NCBI RefSeq assembly: GCF_032118995.1
Contig: NC_092657.1
Location: 6,588,391 to 6,652,390, forward strand
Source: Asterias amurensis
Taxonomy: Eukaryota > Echinodermata > Asteroidea > Forcipulatida > Asteriidae
Direction: 5' to 3'
Length of the DNA stretch: 64,000 bases
Shown: positions 34,301 through 39,850 of the stretch, piece by piece
Layout: every line of letters starts with the position of its first letter
How positions within the stretch are numbered: the stretch's first letter is position 1
The notes under the pieces: generated by a model
What the model saw: only the letters and a program-made list of their open reading frames with translations
The model's database searches: none
Told to the model about the DNA's origin: nothing
Position numbers and translations under genes: made by a program

Positions 34301-37193
34301 CACGACGGTTGCCTTGGGTCGGTCAAATTGGTCCATGAAAAGCGTTTCAAACCTATGTTATAAAAACACCAATGGTTAGAAAGATGTTTTAAAGGAACAC
34401 GTTGCCTTGGATCGGACGAGTTGGTCAAAACAAAAGCGTTTGTAACCGTTTTTTATAAAATGCATATGGTTGGAAAGATGTTTTAAAAGTAGAATACAAT
34501 GATCCACACAAGTTTGCCTCGAAATTGCGTGGTTTTCCTTCTACTGTGCGAACTAACATGGTCGGCCATTTATGGGAGTCAAAATTTTGACCCCCATAAA
34601 TGGCCGACGTGTTAGTCGACGAGGTAAAAGGAAAACCACGCAATTTCGAGGCATGTTTGTGTGGATCATTGTATTCTACTTTTACAACATCTTTCTACCC
34701 ATATGCATTTTATAAAAAACGGATACAAACGCTTTTCAAAGACCAACTCGACCAATTCAAGGCAACGTGTTCCTTTAAAAGTAAAATATAATGATCCACA
34801 CAAATATGCCTCGAAATTGCGTGGTTTTCCTTTTATCTTGCAAGTTAACACGATCGGCCATTTTATGGAGTCCTTGAACTGCACAATATGGCCTGCCGTA
34901 TTACGTAGTTCACCGCATATAAGGAAAACCATGCAATTCGGAGGCATATTTGTGTGGATCATTATAATCTACTTTTAAAACATCTTTCTACCCAATATGC
35001 ATTTTGGAACGAATGGTTTTCAAACGCTTCTTATAGACCAACTCGCCCAATCAAAGGCAACGTGTCCCTCTAACCACTTTAATTAGCTATGTTAGCTATT
35101 ATCAGTTAAAGAATTGTTATATTATAAACATTTTTTGCATTTATTTTACTTTTTGACCAAAAAGTGTTGATGTTTTTGACCGAATGGGTATTTATGAATG
35201 GGAATCAAAGTGTGTTGAATCCGTTTTCAACTAGTGGTTTAAACCCGCCGAGGCCTGGTTCTTGATAATTTACCTCGACTTCGACTCCGTAAAATTATCA
35301 AGAACCAGGCCTCGTTGGGATTAAACCGCTAGTTGAAAACCTCTTCACCACACATTGATTCCGTTATTAAAATACAGATTTACATTTTTTTTTTCTTGGT
35401 TTTAATTAACAGAAATTCTAAAGAGCAGGGAGGAAGGCTTCTGGTTTCTTTTTCAATTTTTTTGAGATAATGTCTGGTAGATTTATTGCTGCGTCCTTCG
35501 CCTGGGACTTACAGCCGTAGGTCCTGTGTGTTGTGTAATACACATAAAATAACCCAGTGCACTCATCGTAAAGAGAAGGGCGTTTTCCCCGGTGTTCCTA
35601 GTCCCACAGGGAGCCCTAGGGGCCAACAGGGGCCCGTTTTCATACTTTTAAGCACAAAATTCTGCTCAGGATTACCAACCAAATTTCCAACCATGATTTT
35701 CAGGATAAGCAAACAACAGCTGAATACCAGGAACAAACAATATGCATCAAATGGAAATATGGTTGGTAATCCTGTTTTTATCAAGGTAGAAATTTCATGC
35801 TAAGCAATTTTTTATGCTGAGTAGCTCTGCATGCCCAGTATTTATATCAGGGACTTTGTATCCGCTCTCCGCAGGGTGAGAAGAAAGTGATTGACACCAC
35901 CAAACTAAGCAGCATACCCAAGAGAATACGACCTGTGGCTAAGCAAGGACCGTTTGAATCACGACGCTTATGGCAGAATGTAACAAACAGCCTCAAGATT
36001 GGAGATATTAATACTGCTACAGAACACAAACGATATGTGAGTACACCTGAGATGAACAGGGCCCATTTTTATGACTCTGCTTACTGCCGAATTTTGCACT
36101 AACGCTCACGATTCCCCGACTAACAAGTGTCGATTTTCTGCGCTAGCCTTTTAAGTACGCACGCACAGAAGCCGAAATTCCCTGCTAACCTGGAAATCCG
36201 CTTGCCTTAAACGCGGAATTCCCTGCTTCCATGAGTGTCGTTTCCTTGCTTATGGTAAGAACAGCCACGTAATTGGGCCCTGATGTTTTGAATCGCATTG
36301 CTTTTTCTGTTAATTTGGGGTTGAACAGATTGTTTCAGCAATAAAGTAAGAACAGGTTGAGTTTGTTTGTGACATCAAAATAAACAAAAACAGACATTTT
36401 CATTTATTCAATTTGTTAGAAAATTAAGGTCAACACTCGCTTCACTCCAGGTTGGTGTTTGTTTGTGCATCAAAGCAACCCCATACTCTTGTTTTATTAT
36501 ATTCATCCTTGGTATTGCTTTATGTTTTTTTTTTTTGCTTCACTCAAACATTGCATGCATTTGTCATTATTTTGTATACAAGTATGGAAATGAATGTGTA
36601 TCTGAATTGATTAAGCCATTTGAGAGTTAGATTTTAACAATGTCAGGTACAATGACTTGCTTAGTCACAAGTTACCGCTTACATTTGAATTCCTCAGACT
36701 ACAGAGACGGTTGCTATGTCACATGACTTGGGGCAAGCTTTCGTGTAGCAACCTCCAGATGAGCAAACCCTGGTACCATTGTGCCATACACATCCATTCA
36801 GAATTGTGTGTATGGGTGTTCAAGAGACCATCTCTTACAGAACTTAGCGAAAGCTTGTCTCTAATCATGTGACAAATGTAGCAACTGTCTCGATTAGTCT
36901 GGGGAATTCAAATTGAAGTGGTAACTATTGATCAAGCACGTCATTGTACCAGACAATATTGGAATTTAACACGCAATGACTTATTGAAACTACATTTTAG
37001 TCATCTTGCTGGAAAATGTACACAGAGTGGGAGGGTTAATATTGAAACTTTTGCACCTCACTCTACTCAGCTTGAAGAGCGCCAGCGGCAAGAGGAAAGG
37101 GAGAGGAAAGAGACCAAGAGCGACTGGCAGACCAAGTTGTTTCAAAAGAAGGACGAGGGATGGCAGTATTCGCAGCCCCTTGAGGTTCAGTAA
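13223..37193 (+). CDS. OSBPL11: Oxysterol-binding protein-related protein 11, whole gene (17 coding exons)
   Basis: Seventeen exons join with GT-AG sites and matching phases into 700 residues (human ORP11 is about 750). A PH domain (about 47-153) is followed by a linker with a predicted coiled coil (about 210-285). The ORD lipid-transfer domain (about 350-690) holds the family fingerprint EQVSHHPP at 469-476. [11 protein letters not shown] after the PH core, [13 protein letters not shown] and [20 protein letters not shown] before the ORD favour ORP11 over ORP9/ORP10. By family, ORP9/10/11 proteins dimerise through the linker and exchange phosphatidylserine for PI4P at ER-Golgi/endosome contacts. 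The ATG at 13223 (AACATGGCG) has A at -3 and G at +4. A first exon with 37 residues before the PH domain ([19 protein letters not shown]) has no counterpart I recall in vertebrate ORP11. Introns are full of MITEs. Individual exons are listed separately. Confidence 0.95.
13628..13715 (+). repeat. SINE-like 3' tail fragment
   Basis: CGCCTTGAGGCGGATTCTTT, then TGCGCTTTATAAATTTCTCT and (TTA)n, resembles the end of the SINE copy near 28050-28118 (CGCCTTGAGTACC...GCGCTGTATAAGAC...). Only the tail is present. Confidence 0.45.
13748..14470. mobile_element. MULE-like foldback element, 723 bp with 9-bp target duplication
   Basis: GACTAAAAC flanks both sides (13739-13747 and 14471-14479). Termini are TAGCATTGCTCAAGGCAGTC and, inverted, TAGCCTTGCTCAAGGCAGTC. 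The inverted arms extend about 250 bp inward through AAACCCACCCGTAT and GCCGTCAGGCCGACAGC. Long terminal repeats with a 9-bp duplication are characteristic of Mutator-like elements. No transposase is encoded. It sits in OSBPL11 intron 1. Confidence 0.85.
15117..15142 (+). CDS. OSBPL11: OSBPL11 coding exon 2 (residues 38-45 plus two bases)
   Basis: This is a 26-base micro-exon between TTTTTTAG and GTAAAG, encoding EIDEEDFF plus AG of the next serine codon. It is accepted because it joins exon 1 (phase 0) to exon 3 (phase 2) without a shift. The acidic EIDEED stretch precedes FFS (see findings). Confidence 0.7.
15251..15330. repeat. 80-bp imperfect palindrome in intron 2
   Basis: TACTCCTGGAACTATGAGGT is inverted as ACCTCAAAGTTCTAGGAGTA, with GTTCC/GGAAC inside. 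A small foldback. Confidence 0.7.
16352..16460 (+). CDS. OSBPL11: OSBPL11 coding exon 3 (residues 46-82, PH domain start)
   Basis: It encodes the first PH strands: [10 protein letters not shown], then [10 protein letters not shown] and GSLEYYV. This matches the GxLxKWTN...GWQxRWFVL pattern shared by ORP9/10/11. The donor GTGAGT starts at 16461. The acceptor is TTCAGCAG, a NAGNAG site, so the exon may begin at 16352 (SSHP) or 16355 (SHP). Confidence 0.95.
16551..16757. repeat. TAGACCC-type MITE, copy 1
   Basis: It starts TAGACCCTTCCCATGAAATA and contains GTTTTGGTTGGCAAAATGAG, CACAACTCTATGGCG and GCCAACCAACAGGGTCTGTA, as in the fuller copy at 53320. The right terminus is mutated here. It lies in OSBPL11 intron 3. 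Confidence 0.75.
17054..17429. repeat. Family B foldback MITE, TTAA-bounded
   Basis: TTAA bounds both ends (17054 and 17426). The left arm has AGGCACTGTACATGTTTGG and GGTAATTGTCAAAGACCAG. The centre is a perfect dyad AAAAGACTTCTAGCTAGAAG near 17235. It lies in OSBPL11 intron 3. Confidence 0.8.
17836..18265. repeat. Four diverged tandem units of about 118 bp
   Basis: Each unit begins near CAGTCAACCCTCCTACTG, has TGACCATT, then TTTGAAATGATA about 30 bases later (units near 17836, 17955, 18063 and 18192). Similarity is concentrated in the first 60 bases. Lies in OSBPL11 intron 3. Confidence 0.7.
18404..18454 (+). CDS. OSBPL11: OSBPL11 coding exon 4 (residues 83-99, PH domain)
   Basis: A 51-base exon between TTGACAG and GTAAGT, phase 0 at both ends. 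It encodes [17 protein letters not shown]. The RPRGxxxLA ending matches the ORP11 PH strand before [11 protein letters not shown]. Confidence 0.93.
18490..18800. repeat. Family J dispersed repeat (CCTGGAATTT type)
   Basis: It contains CCAGGCCTGGAATTTCATC, GGCAAGGCTATTTTCATTTT and GCAAAGGGCACTTC, and near the other end TTCCAGGCCTGAACTTCATA. Similar text occurs at 15390-15480, 52290-52440, 53005-53110, 55246-55436 and 59890-60055. Ends are vague. Possibly hAT-derived. Confidence 0.5.
18925..19092. repeat. Foldback element in intron 4
   Basis: GCGCTATTATACACATATTG is inverted near 19060-19090 (TCAATATGTGTTTTTATAAC). An inner dyad GAGTGACCAGAAGAG/CTCTTCTGGTCACTC lies at the centre. Confidence 0.75.
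19370..19531 (+). CDS. OSBPL11: OSBPL11 coding exon 5 (residues 100-153, PH domain end)
   Basis: Acceptor TAACAACAG, donor GTATGT, 54 codons, phase 0. It encodes [20 protein letters not shown] and then [20 protein letters not shown], the closing strand and helix of the PH domain with the invariant Trp. This exon is the strongest discriminator for ORP11 over ORP9/10. Confidence 0.97.
19594..19683. repeat. 90-bp minimal family A derivative
   Basis: TTAA ends are retained (19594-19597 and 19680-19683), with about 35 bases of each terminus (AGGAACACGTTGCCTTGGAT and its inverse) and almost no interior. It looks like an internal-deletion product. Lies in OSBPL11 intron 5. Confidence 0.8.
19880..20078. 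repeat. Left half of a family B MITE, right half replaced by a minisatellite
   Basis: It starts TTAAAGGCAGTGGACACTAT and follows the family B consensus through GTCACACGAAGTTGTGTGC to TGATTTTGAGACC, which is the centre of the element. Here the 42-bp array begins. No right half was found after the array. Confidence 0.8.
20079..22405. repeat. 42-bp minisatellite, about 55 units, with higher-order structure
   Basis: The unit is TTCCATTTCATAGNGCTGCT + TACAGCCGTTTACTGTACG + NRC. Almost all variation falls at two places: the N of TAGNGCTG (C, T or A) and the GAGC/GTAC/GAAC end. An eight-unit variant string beginning near 20246 recurs 504 bp (12 units) later near 20750, including a rare TTTTATAG unit at about 20497 and 21001. 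The GAAC variant recurs at about 21243, 21369, 21579 and 21789 (spacings of 3, 5 and 5 units). Because 42 is a multiple of three and the unit has no stop in several frames, very long open frames cross it on both strands. They are not genes. It lies in OSBPL11 intron 5. Confidence 0.97.
22448..22540. repeat. Family C MITE, left part (interrupted)
   Basis: GGTACTTTTTGTAGAACACA and AATGTCCACAGATTTACATT match the family C copies at 41082 and 42755. The sequence stops at AAAGTATTA, where a TA-flanked transposon is inserted, and resumes at 24671. Confidence 0.8.
23385..23575. repeat. Dispersed repeat I, copy 1
   Basis: AATTGAACGCTAGAGGGCGT, then TTAAACGCCCTCTATTGGTA and ATTACGCGAAC recur at 56095-56275 in the same orientation with about 85% visible identity. 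The minus strand is open in both copies with a similar peptide (NRGRLxSxY, KRPLAFN). It sits inside the 2.13-kb transposon. Confidence 0.65.
23734..24021. repeat. Nested TATAGACC-type element
   Basis: TATAGACCTTTCTTTTG at the left is inverted as CAAAAGAAAGGTCTATA at the right. The TATA ends suggest a TA duplication. It is inserted in the 2.13-kb transposon. Confidence 0.65.
24671..24870. repeat. Family C MITE, right part
   Basis: This continues the family C sequence (ACTTGCTGAGGTGCAGTAG, later ATTGTTTTACTCATTTATCA and AGCAAGTAATATTTTAAGC). Together with 22448-22540 it makes one element. Confidence 0.8.
24964..25197 (+). CDS. OSBPL11: OSBPL11 coding exon 6 (residues 154-231, linker)
   Basis: Acceptor TTTGTTATAG, donor GTATGT, 78 codons, phase 0. 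It is Ser/Pro-rich and low-complexity at first ([25 protein letters not shown]). A helical segment follows ([20 protein letters not shown]) that begins the predicted coiled coil used by ORP9/10/11 to dimerise. The low-complexity part is not conserved in detail. Confidence 0.92.
25233..25440 (+). repeat. tRNA-derived SINE, copy 1
   Basis: The head has an RNA polymerase III A box (TGGCCGAGCGG at 25241-25251) and a degraded B box (GTTCGAGTC at 25301-25309). It continues AGCAAGACACTTAACCATGA, CTTTATCCTTCGGATGGG and AACCCAGTGCACTT. This copy keeps the uninterrupted GACACTTAACCATG site into which family A inserted in the copy at 27355. Confidence 0.8.
25751..25935 (+). CDS. OSBPL11: OSBPL11 coding exon 7 (residues 232-292 plus two bases)
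   Basis: Acceptor after a T tract (TTTATTACAG), donor GTCAGA, phase 0 in and 2 out. It encodes [20 protein letters not shown] and then [12 protein letters not shown], matching the LDxDxLxLKxTSxxTMxCLxDC segment of ORP11. The end is less conserved. Confidence 0.95.
26010..26225 (+). repeat. tRNA-derived SINE, copy 2
   Basis: GTCTTAGTCGAGCAGATAAG (A box region), GGGTTTGAATCCCAG (B box, 26077-26091), then CAATACACTTTTCTGTGTCC and AACCCAGTACACTTATC. Confidence 0.8.
26455..26555 (+). CDS. OSBPL11: OSBPL11 coding exon 8 (residues 293-326 plus one base)
   Basis: Acceptor ATACGCAG, donor GTAAGT, phase 2 in and 1 out. It encodes an acidic, poorly conserved linker ([19 protein letters not shown]). 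Confidence rests on exact phase continuity and good splice sites. Confidence 0.88.
26606..26634 (-). repeat. SINE head fragment (minus)
   Basis: CTCTTATCCGCTCGGCCACG is the reverse complement of the SINE A-box region. No remainder of the element was seen. Confidence 0.6.
26779..26909 (+). CDS. OSBPL11: OSBPL11 coding exon 9 (residues 327-370)
   Basis: Acceptor GATTTTAG, donor GTAAGT. It encodes a very acidic run ([20 protein letters not shown]) and then [20 protein letters not shown], the conserved lead-in to the ORD lid. Confidence 0.97.
26950..27119. repeat. Foldback element in intron 9
   Basis: AATGGAATAAAAGGGTAGCG is inverted near the right end (GTCACTACTCTTTTATTCCC). GGGTCGTGG words and GATAAAGGCCCA/TATAAAGGCCCA repeats lie between. 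Confidence 0.65.
27355..28118 (+). repeat. tRNA-derived SINE, copy 3, split by a family A MITE
   Basis: The head (GGCCAAAGAGTTAAGAAC, TTTCTGATCAGCAGAGTGTG, GGGTTCGAGTCCCCAG) runs to AGACAC at 27464. A family A element (27465-27849) intervenes, and the SINE resumes CCATTGCTTTGTCCTTCGGA. It reaches its tail CGCCTTGAGTACCATTTTGG ... ATTATTATTAATTG. This is the longest SINE copy in the window and defines the 3' end. Confidence 0.85.
27465..27849. repeat. Family A MITE inserted in the SINE
   Basis: TTAA at 27465-27468 and 27846-27849. The SINE on either side reads GACAC and CCAT, as in the empty copy at 25233. The insertion therefore duplicated TTAA and added nothing else. Confidence 0.92.
28140..28225 (+). 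CDS. OSBPL11: OSBPL11 coding exon 10 (residues 371-398 plus two bases)
   Basis: Acceptor CTGCTCTAG, donor GTAAGC. It encodes [20 protein letters not shown] and then MAHPDMFA, near-identical to the vertebrate ORP11 segment at the start of the ORD. Confidence 0.98.
28226..29531 (+). other. OSBPL11 intron 10, no repeat recognised
   Basis: I saw no MITE family shared with the rest of the window and no exon-like conservation in these 1.3 kb. The frame at 29200-29415 lacks splice context. Confidence 0.5.
29532..29613 (+). CDS. OSBPL11: OSBPL11 coding exon 11 (residues 399-426)
   Basis: Acceptor TTTCATCAG, donor GTGAGA. It encodes [20 protein letters not shown] and then SFHVGRK, matching ...RMIRFVEYYLTSFHEGRK of ORP11. 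Confidence 0.97.
29991..30141 (+). CDS. OSBPL11: OSBPL11 coding exon 12 (residues 427-476, ORD signature)
   Basis: Acceptor TAAATTCCAG, donor GTGAGC. It encodes [16 protein letters not shown] and the family fingerprint EQVSHHPP (469-476). The two histidines coordinate the PI4P headgroup in solved ORD structures. An insert of about 16 residues between them ([13 protein letters not shown]) is shorter than in human ORP11. Confidence 0.98.
30587..30966. repeat. Family A foldback MITE in intron 12
   Basis: TTAA at 30587-30590 and 30963-30966. Full-length arms, with centre ATGGGAGTCAAAAATTTGAC. Confidence 0.9.
30967..31956 (+). other. OSBPL11 intron 12, remainder
   Basis: A C-run near 31098 and AT-rich sequence; no exon or repeat family recognised. 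Confidence 0.45.
31957..32067 (+). CDS. OSBPL11: OSBPL11 coding exon 13 (residues 477-513 plus one base)
   Basis: Acceptor TGTCTCCTCAG, donor GTGAGT, phase 1 in and 1 out. It encodes [20 protein letters not shown] and [23 protein letters not shown] is an ORD core strand. Confidence 0.98.
32251..32650. repeat. Family B foldback MITE in intron 13
   Basis: TTAA at 32251-32254 and 32647-32650. Left AGACACTGGAAACTATTGG, right AATTAGTGTCCACTGCC, with dyad AATTCTAAATCTGAGGTCTC at the centre. Confidence 0.85.
33025..33129. repeat. Family H palindromic MITE, copy 1
   Basis: TGGATTAGTCTTTACCCAAG is inverted as CTTGGGCCAAGACTATTCCA. The interior CAATTAACATGAAGCGCAGT is shared with the copy at 48494-48598. 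Confidence 0.8.
33640..33800 (+). CDS. OSBPL11: OSBPL11 coding exon 14 (residues 514-567)
   Basis: Acceptor AAACATTAG, donor GTGAGA. It encodes [20 protein letters not shown] and then [15 protein letters not shown]. The SxLTVPWxELGG strand pair is diagnostic of ORP9/10/11. Confidence 0.98.
33844..34093. repeat. Family K MITE, copy 1
   Basis: GGGCCCAATTTCATGGCTCT is inverted at the right as GAGCCATGAAATTGGGCCC. A related copy lies at 36059-36280. The terminal ATTTCATRG.GCTGCTTA motif also resembles the 42-bp minisatellite unit. Confidence 0.85.
34157..34273 (+). CDS. OSBPL11: OSBPL11 coding exon 15 (residues 568-606)
   Basis: Acceptor GCATTTCAG, donor GTACGT. It encodes [15 protein letters not shown] and then [15 protein letters not shown]. 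KPFYGGKxHR spans the junction with exon 14, as in all ORP9/10/11. Confidence 0.98.
34293..35073. repeat. Older family A copy, itself carrying a family A insertion
   Basis: The outer copy starts GGGAACACGACGGTTGCC and runs to GAAAGATGTTTTAA, where a younger copy (34389-34778) intervenes. It then resumes AAGTAAAATATAATGATCCA and ends GGCAACGTGTCCCTCTAA. The outer arms are more diverged than the inner ones. It begins 20 bp after the exon 15 donor. Confidence 0.85.
34389..34778. repeat. Young family A copy nested in family A
   Basis: TTAA at 34389-34392 and 34775-34778, inside the host word GATGTTTTAAAAGTA. It is nearly identical to the copies at 3067, 45022 and 49864. Confidence 0.92.
35223..35340. 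repeat. 118-bp foldback element in intron 15
   Basis: GTTTTCAACTAGTGGTTTAA is inverted as TTAAACCGCTAGTTGAAAAC. The inner arms GAGGCCTGGTTCTTGATAAT and inverse are perfect. Confidence 0.85.
35485..35605 (+). repeat. SINE 3' part, fragment
   Basis: CGTCCTTCGCCTGGGACTTA, then GTAGGTCCTGTGTGTTGTGT and AACCCAGTGCACTCATCG match the middle of the SINE copy at 57572. The head is missing. Confidence 0.6.
35875..36036 (+). CDS. OSBPL11: OSBPL11 coding exon 16 (residues 607-660)
   Basis: Acceptor CTCTCCGCAG, donor GTGAGT, 54 codons in phase 0. It encodes [20 protein letters not shown] and then NTATEHKRY. The FESRRLWxNVTxSL segment closes the ORD. Confidence 0.98.
36059..36280. repeat. Family K MITE, copy 2
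   Basis: GGGCCCATTTTTATGACTCT at the left and AACAGCCACGTAATTGGGCC at the right, inverted. The interior TACGCACGCACAGAAGCC is shared with copy 1. Confidence 0.75.
36281..37070 (+). other. OSBPL11 intron 16, remainder
   Basis: A foldback-like pair (GAGACGGTTGCTATGTCACA near 36712 and ATGTGACAAATGTAGCAACT near 36868) suggests one more small element at about 36650-36970. Otherwise nothing was seen. Confidence 0.45.
37071..37193 (+). CDS. OSBPL11: OSBPL11 coding exon 17 (residues 661-700 and stop)
   Basis: Acceptor CACTCTACTCAG. It encodes [20 protein letters not shown] and then [15 protein letters not shown], with TAA at 37191-37193. The LEERQRxEERxR helix and GWxYxxPL end match ORP11 and its relatives. 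Confidence 0.97.
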   Translation, partial: LEERQRQEERERKETKSDWQTKLFQKKDEGWQYSQPLEVQ

Positions 37194-37274
37194 CCACAAG
37201 ATCCAACGAGACGAGATCGGTAAACGCTCTTTCGCATTTTAGACTTTCCGCTGCAAATTGTTAACTTACTGATT

Positions 37275-37852
37275 TTAAAGCTGTGTTCGCATTGGACTTA
37301 CCGCAAATTGTACCAATACGAAGGCCAAGTGAGAATAGCCTTTAGCTTACCAGGTTTGTAAATAGACCGATCCATTAGGCTCCGCCCACCCACACGTGTG
37401 AGCAAAAACACGTGAGCCTCTCCTATGCCATTCTGCACATCTCAGCCGTGCGGGCCAAGCATACAGGCACGTATGTGGGACTGTATTTTGTCAGACTTTT
37501 GGCTGCGCAATGGGTTGTGATTTGCCAATACGCAATGGGGGGAGCTTAATGGATCGGTCTGTTTTGCTGCCACAGTGCTGTTAAATTAACAGGGCGATTC
37601 AAATCTCAGTAACTTACAAATGTTAACTCAACAGGGACAAGAAGTCCATCATGTCCATGCGAACGTACCATTCCGGTAACTTATTGAATAATATGGTTAC
37701 CTGCATAGTCTGTGACCAAAATTTTCAACCTGGTAAGTAACCTAATTCAGCTTATTCCAAGTGCGAACAGCTGTTAACTTACCGGCCCGGTAAGGTAACC
37801 TACCGGGCTGATAAGTTACCAGACCCCAAAGTCCAATGCGAACGCAGCTTAA
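37275..37852. repeat. TTAA-flanked MITE in the OSBPL11 3' UTR
   Basis: TTAA at 37275-37278 and 37849-37852 bound inverted ends AGCTGTGTTCGCATTGGACT / AGTCCAATGCGAACGCAGCT. Inner GGTAAC/GTTACC words are frequent. A TA-type element is nested at 37363-37560. The whole lies between the stop codon and the poly(A) signal. Confidence 0.8.
37363..37560. repeat. TAGACC-type MITE nested in the 3' UTR element
   Basis: TAGACCGATCCATTAGGCTC is inverted as GAGCTTAATGGATCGGTCT. About 198 bp. Confidence 0.8.
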
Positions 37853-38107
37853 GATTTGGGCAAGATTTCAGATTTCAACAGTAGATGCTTTGAGAAGAGA
37901 TGAAATACTTTCAGGAGAGTGTTGGGTAAACTAGAATGTTTTATAATCAGCAGCTTTATTACCACCCATGTCACTTTGTTTGCAGAAAGAGTAACCTTGT
38001 GCATTCCAGGGCATTCTCTGGCAGGCAAGAAACTACACGGTTGATATATAAGAAATTTTACATTTTGTATTGTAATTTTAATTACATAAGAGTATTGTAT
38101 AAAGCAT

Positions 38108-38113
38108 AATAAA
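38108..38113 (+). terminator. OSBPL11: Poly(A) signal of OSBPL11
   Basis: AATAAA about 915 bases after the stop, followed by a TG/T-rich stretch (TGTTGTCTAAAATAAT, later GTGTCGCCTTTTGG). It is the first canonical signal I saw after the stop. Confidence 0.65.
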
Positions 38114-38285
38114 TGTTGTCTAAAATAATAATTTTCAAAAAGGTTTGAAAATGTGTCGCCTTTTGGAGTTTAAAAAGTAAGTAAACAATATTTTGGTTGG
38201 TTGTAAACTCCTTTTTTGTTTTATGAACTTTAAAAGTACAATGTTAAAATGTTTAATACACAACTCTTTATTTTTGTCGGAAGAA

Positions 38286-38673
38286 TTAAAGACAGTGGAC
38301 ACTATTGGTAATTGTCAAAGACCAGTCCTCTCACTTGGTGTATCTCAACATATGCATAAAATAACAAACCTGTGAAAATTTGAGCTCAATCGGTTGTAGA
38401 AGTTGCGAGATAATAATGAAAGAAAAAAACCACACTTGTCACACGAAGTTGTGTGCTTTCTGATGCTTGATTTCGAGGCCTCAAATTCTAAACTTGAGGT
38501 CTCGAAATCAAATTCGTGGAAAATTACTTCTTTCTCGAATACTACTTCACTTCAGTGGGAGCTGTTTCTCACAATGTTTTACACTATCAACCTCTCCCCA
38601 TTACTGGTAATAAAGAAAGGTTTTATGATGATAACTATTTTGAGTAATTACCAATAGTGTCCACTGCCTTTAA
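38286..38673. repeat. Family B foldback MITE downstream of OSBPL11
   Basis: TTAA at 38286-38289 and 38670-38673. Left AGACAGTGGACACTATTGG, right CCAATAGTGTCCACTGCC. A clean, nearly full palindrome. Confidence 0.88.
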
Positions 38674-38826
38674 GTCATTCTTTTGTTACTTAAATCCACC
38701 TTTTTAGGACAATTTATTATTCTACTTGTACTCACCAAATCACACTCTTGTTGAATAGGGAAAGGTATGTTTGTACATTTATAACAAACAAAAATAGAAA
38801 GTAGAGATAAATTATATACAAACAAT

Positions 38827-38907
38827 AAATGTTTTTCATTCATGCAATAGTGCAAATATTTTCATGAATAAAAATATTTGCAATATTGCATTGAATGAAA
38901 AACATTT
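38827..38907. repeat. 81-bp hairpin
   Basis: AAATGTTTTTCATTCATGCA is inverted as GCATTGAATGAAAAACATTT. The inner arms GCAAATATTTT/AAAATATTTGC are perfect. Confidence 0.8.
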
Positions 38908-39650
38908 GTTATTTGTTTTATATAACATCCAAGTAGATCTTTGTCATTTTGACTGAAGAATACAACTTTCACTACAAATAAAGCGTAGGAATAGGCCTAC
39001 AATTTCTAATTGTTTCTTATGTGCCTTGCAGTAAAACTGCTGCATTACCAAAGACACGCGCACACAGTGATGTTTTACACACTGTGCAATAGTACTAATC
39101 GGATGGAACGAAAATGCACTGAGAATGGAACAAAAAATGCACGCTGAGTGACATAGCGTGCTATAGTACTTTTATTTGCTATCACGTGACGGACAATTCT
39201 CCAATCAAATGACAAGGATCTGCTTGGGTGTTTTATAAAACTTTTTAATTTGCTTTTTAACAATAACGTAGCTGTGCAATATGAAAATAATTGCAGGTCT
39301 ATACATGGCTCAGGTTGTATTTATGAGGACGATATGATGTAACTTTGTATTAGAGTACAAATTTTGCCCCCCCCCCCCCACCACCACCACCACCACAAAA
39401 GACCTTTTCACACTACAACAAATCTGTGTATTGGACACGAGTCTGACTCTCGTTACATTTTGTGACCTTTTCATTGTACAAATATCCAGCTTTGACAAGT
39501 AGAGTGTTCAGTCCGCGTCAAAACTGGTTGGTTGAGGCTTTTCCACTGATGTAGCAAAGAAGCTGAATTGGGGTTGGGCAGAATGAAACCAGAGGGCCTG
39601 GAGAAAAAAAAAACTCCAGGCATTGGAGTAAACCAACGCACAACTCTAAT
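38908..39650. other. Intergenic stretch with (CCA)n microsatellite
   Basis: A C-run followed by CCACCACCACCACCAC at about 39366-39396. No gene was seen. Confidence 0.5.
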
Positions 39651-39850
39651 AAAGCCCAATTCATATTGTACCTGCGAATAAGATGCTATAATTTGAGGTG
39701 AATTTGACGCCACCTTTGGGGTTTTTCTTTTCGCTGCCATATTCACAAGAGAGTTGAGCACAACTCAGCTGGTGGGAATTATTTGTTGCAAATTTGTGAC
39801 GTCAACATTCGTATCGCATTTTCATTTGCAAAAAAGTTGAACCGGGCTTT
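39651..39850. repeat. AAAGCCC-type MITE, copy 1
   Basis: AAAGCCCAATTCATATTG at the left and GTTGAACCGGGCTTT at the right, inverted at the ends. A related copy is at 63804-63945. Confidence 0.6.
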
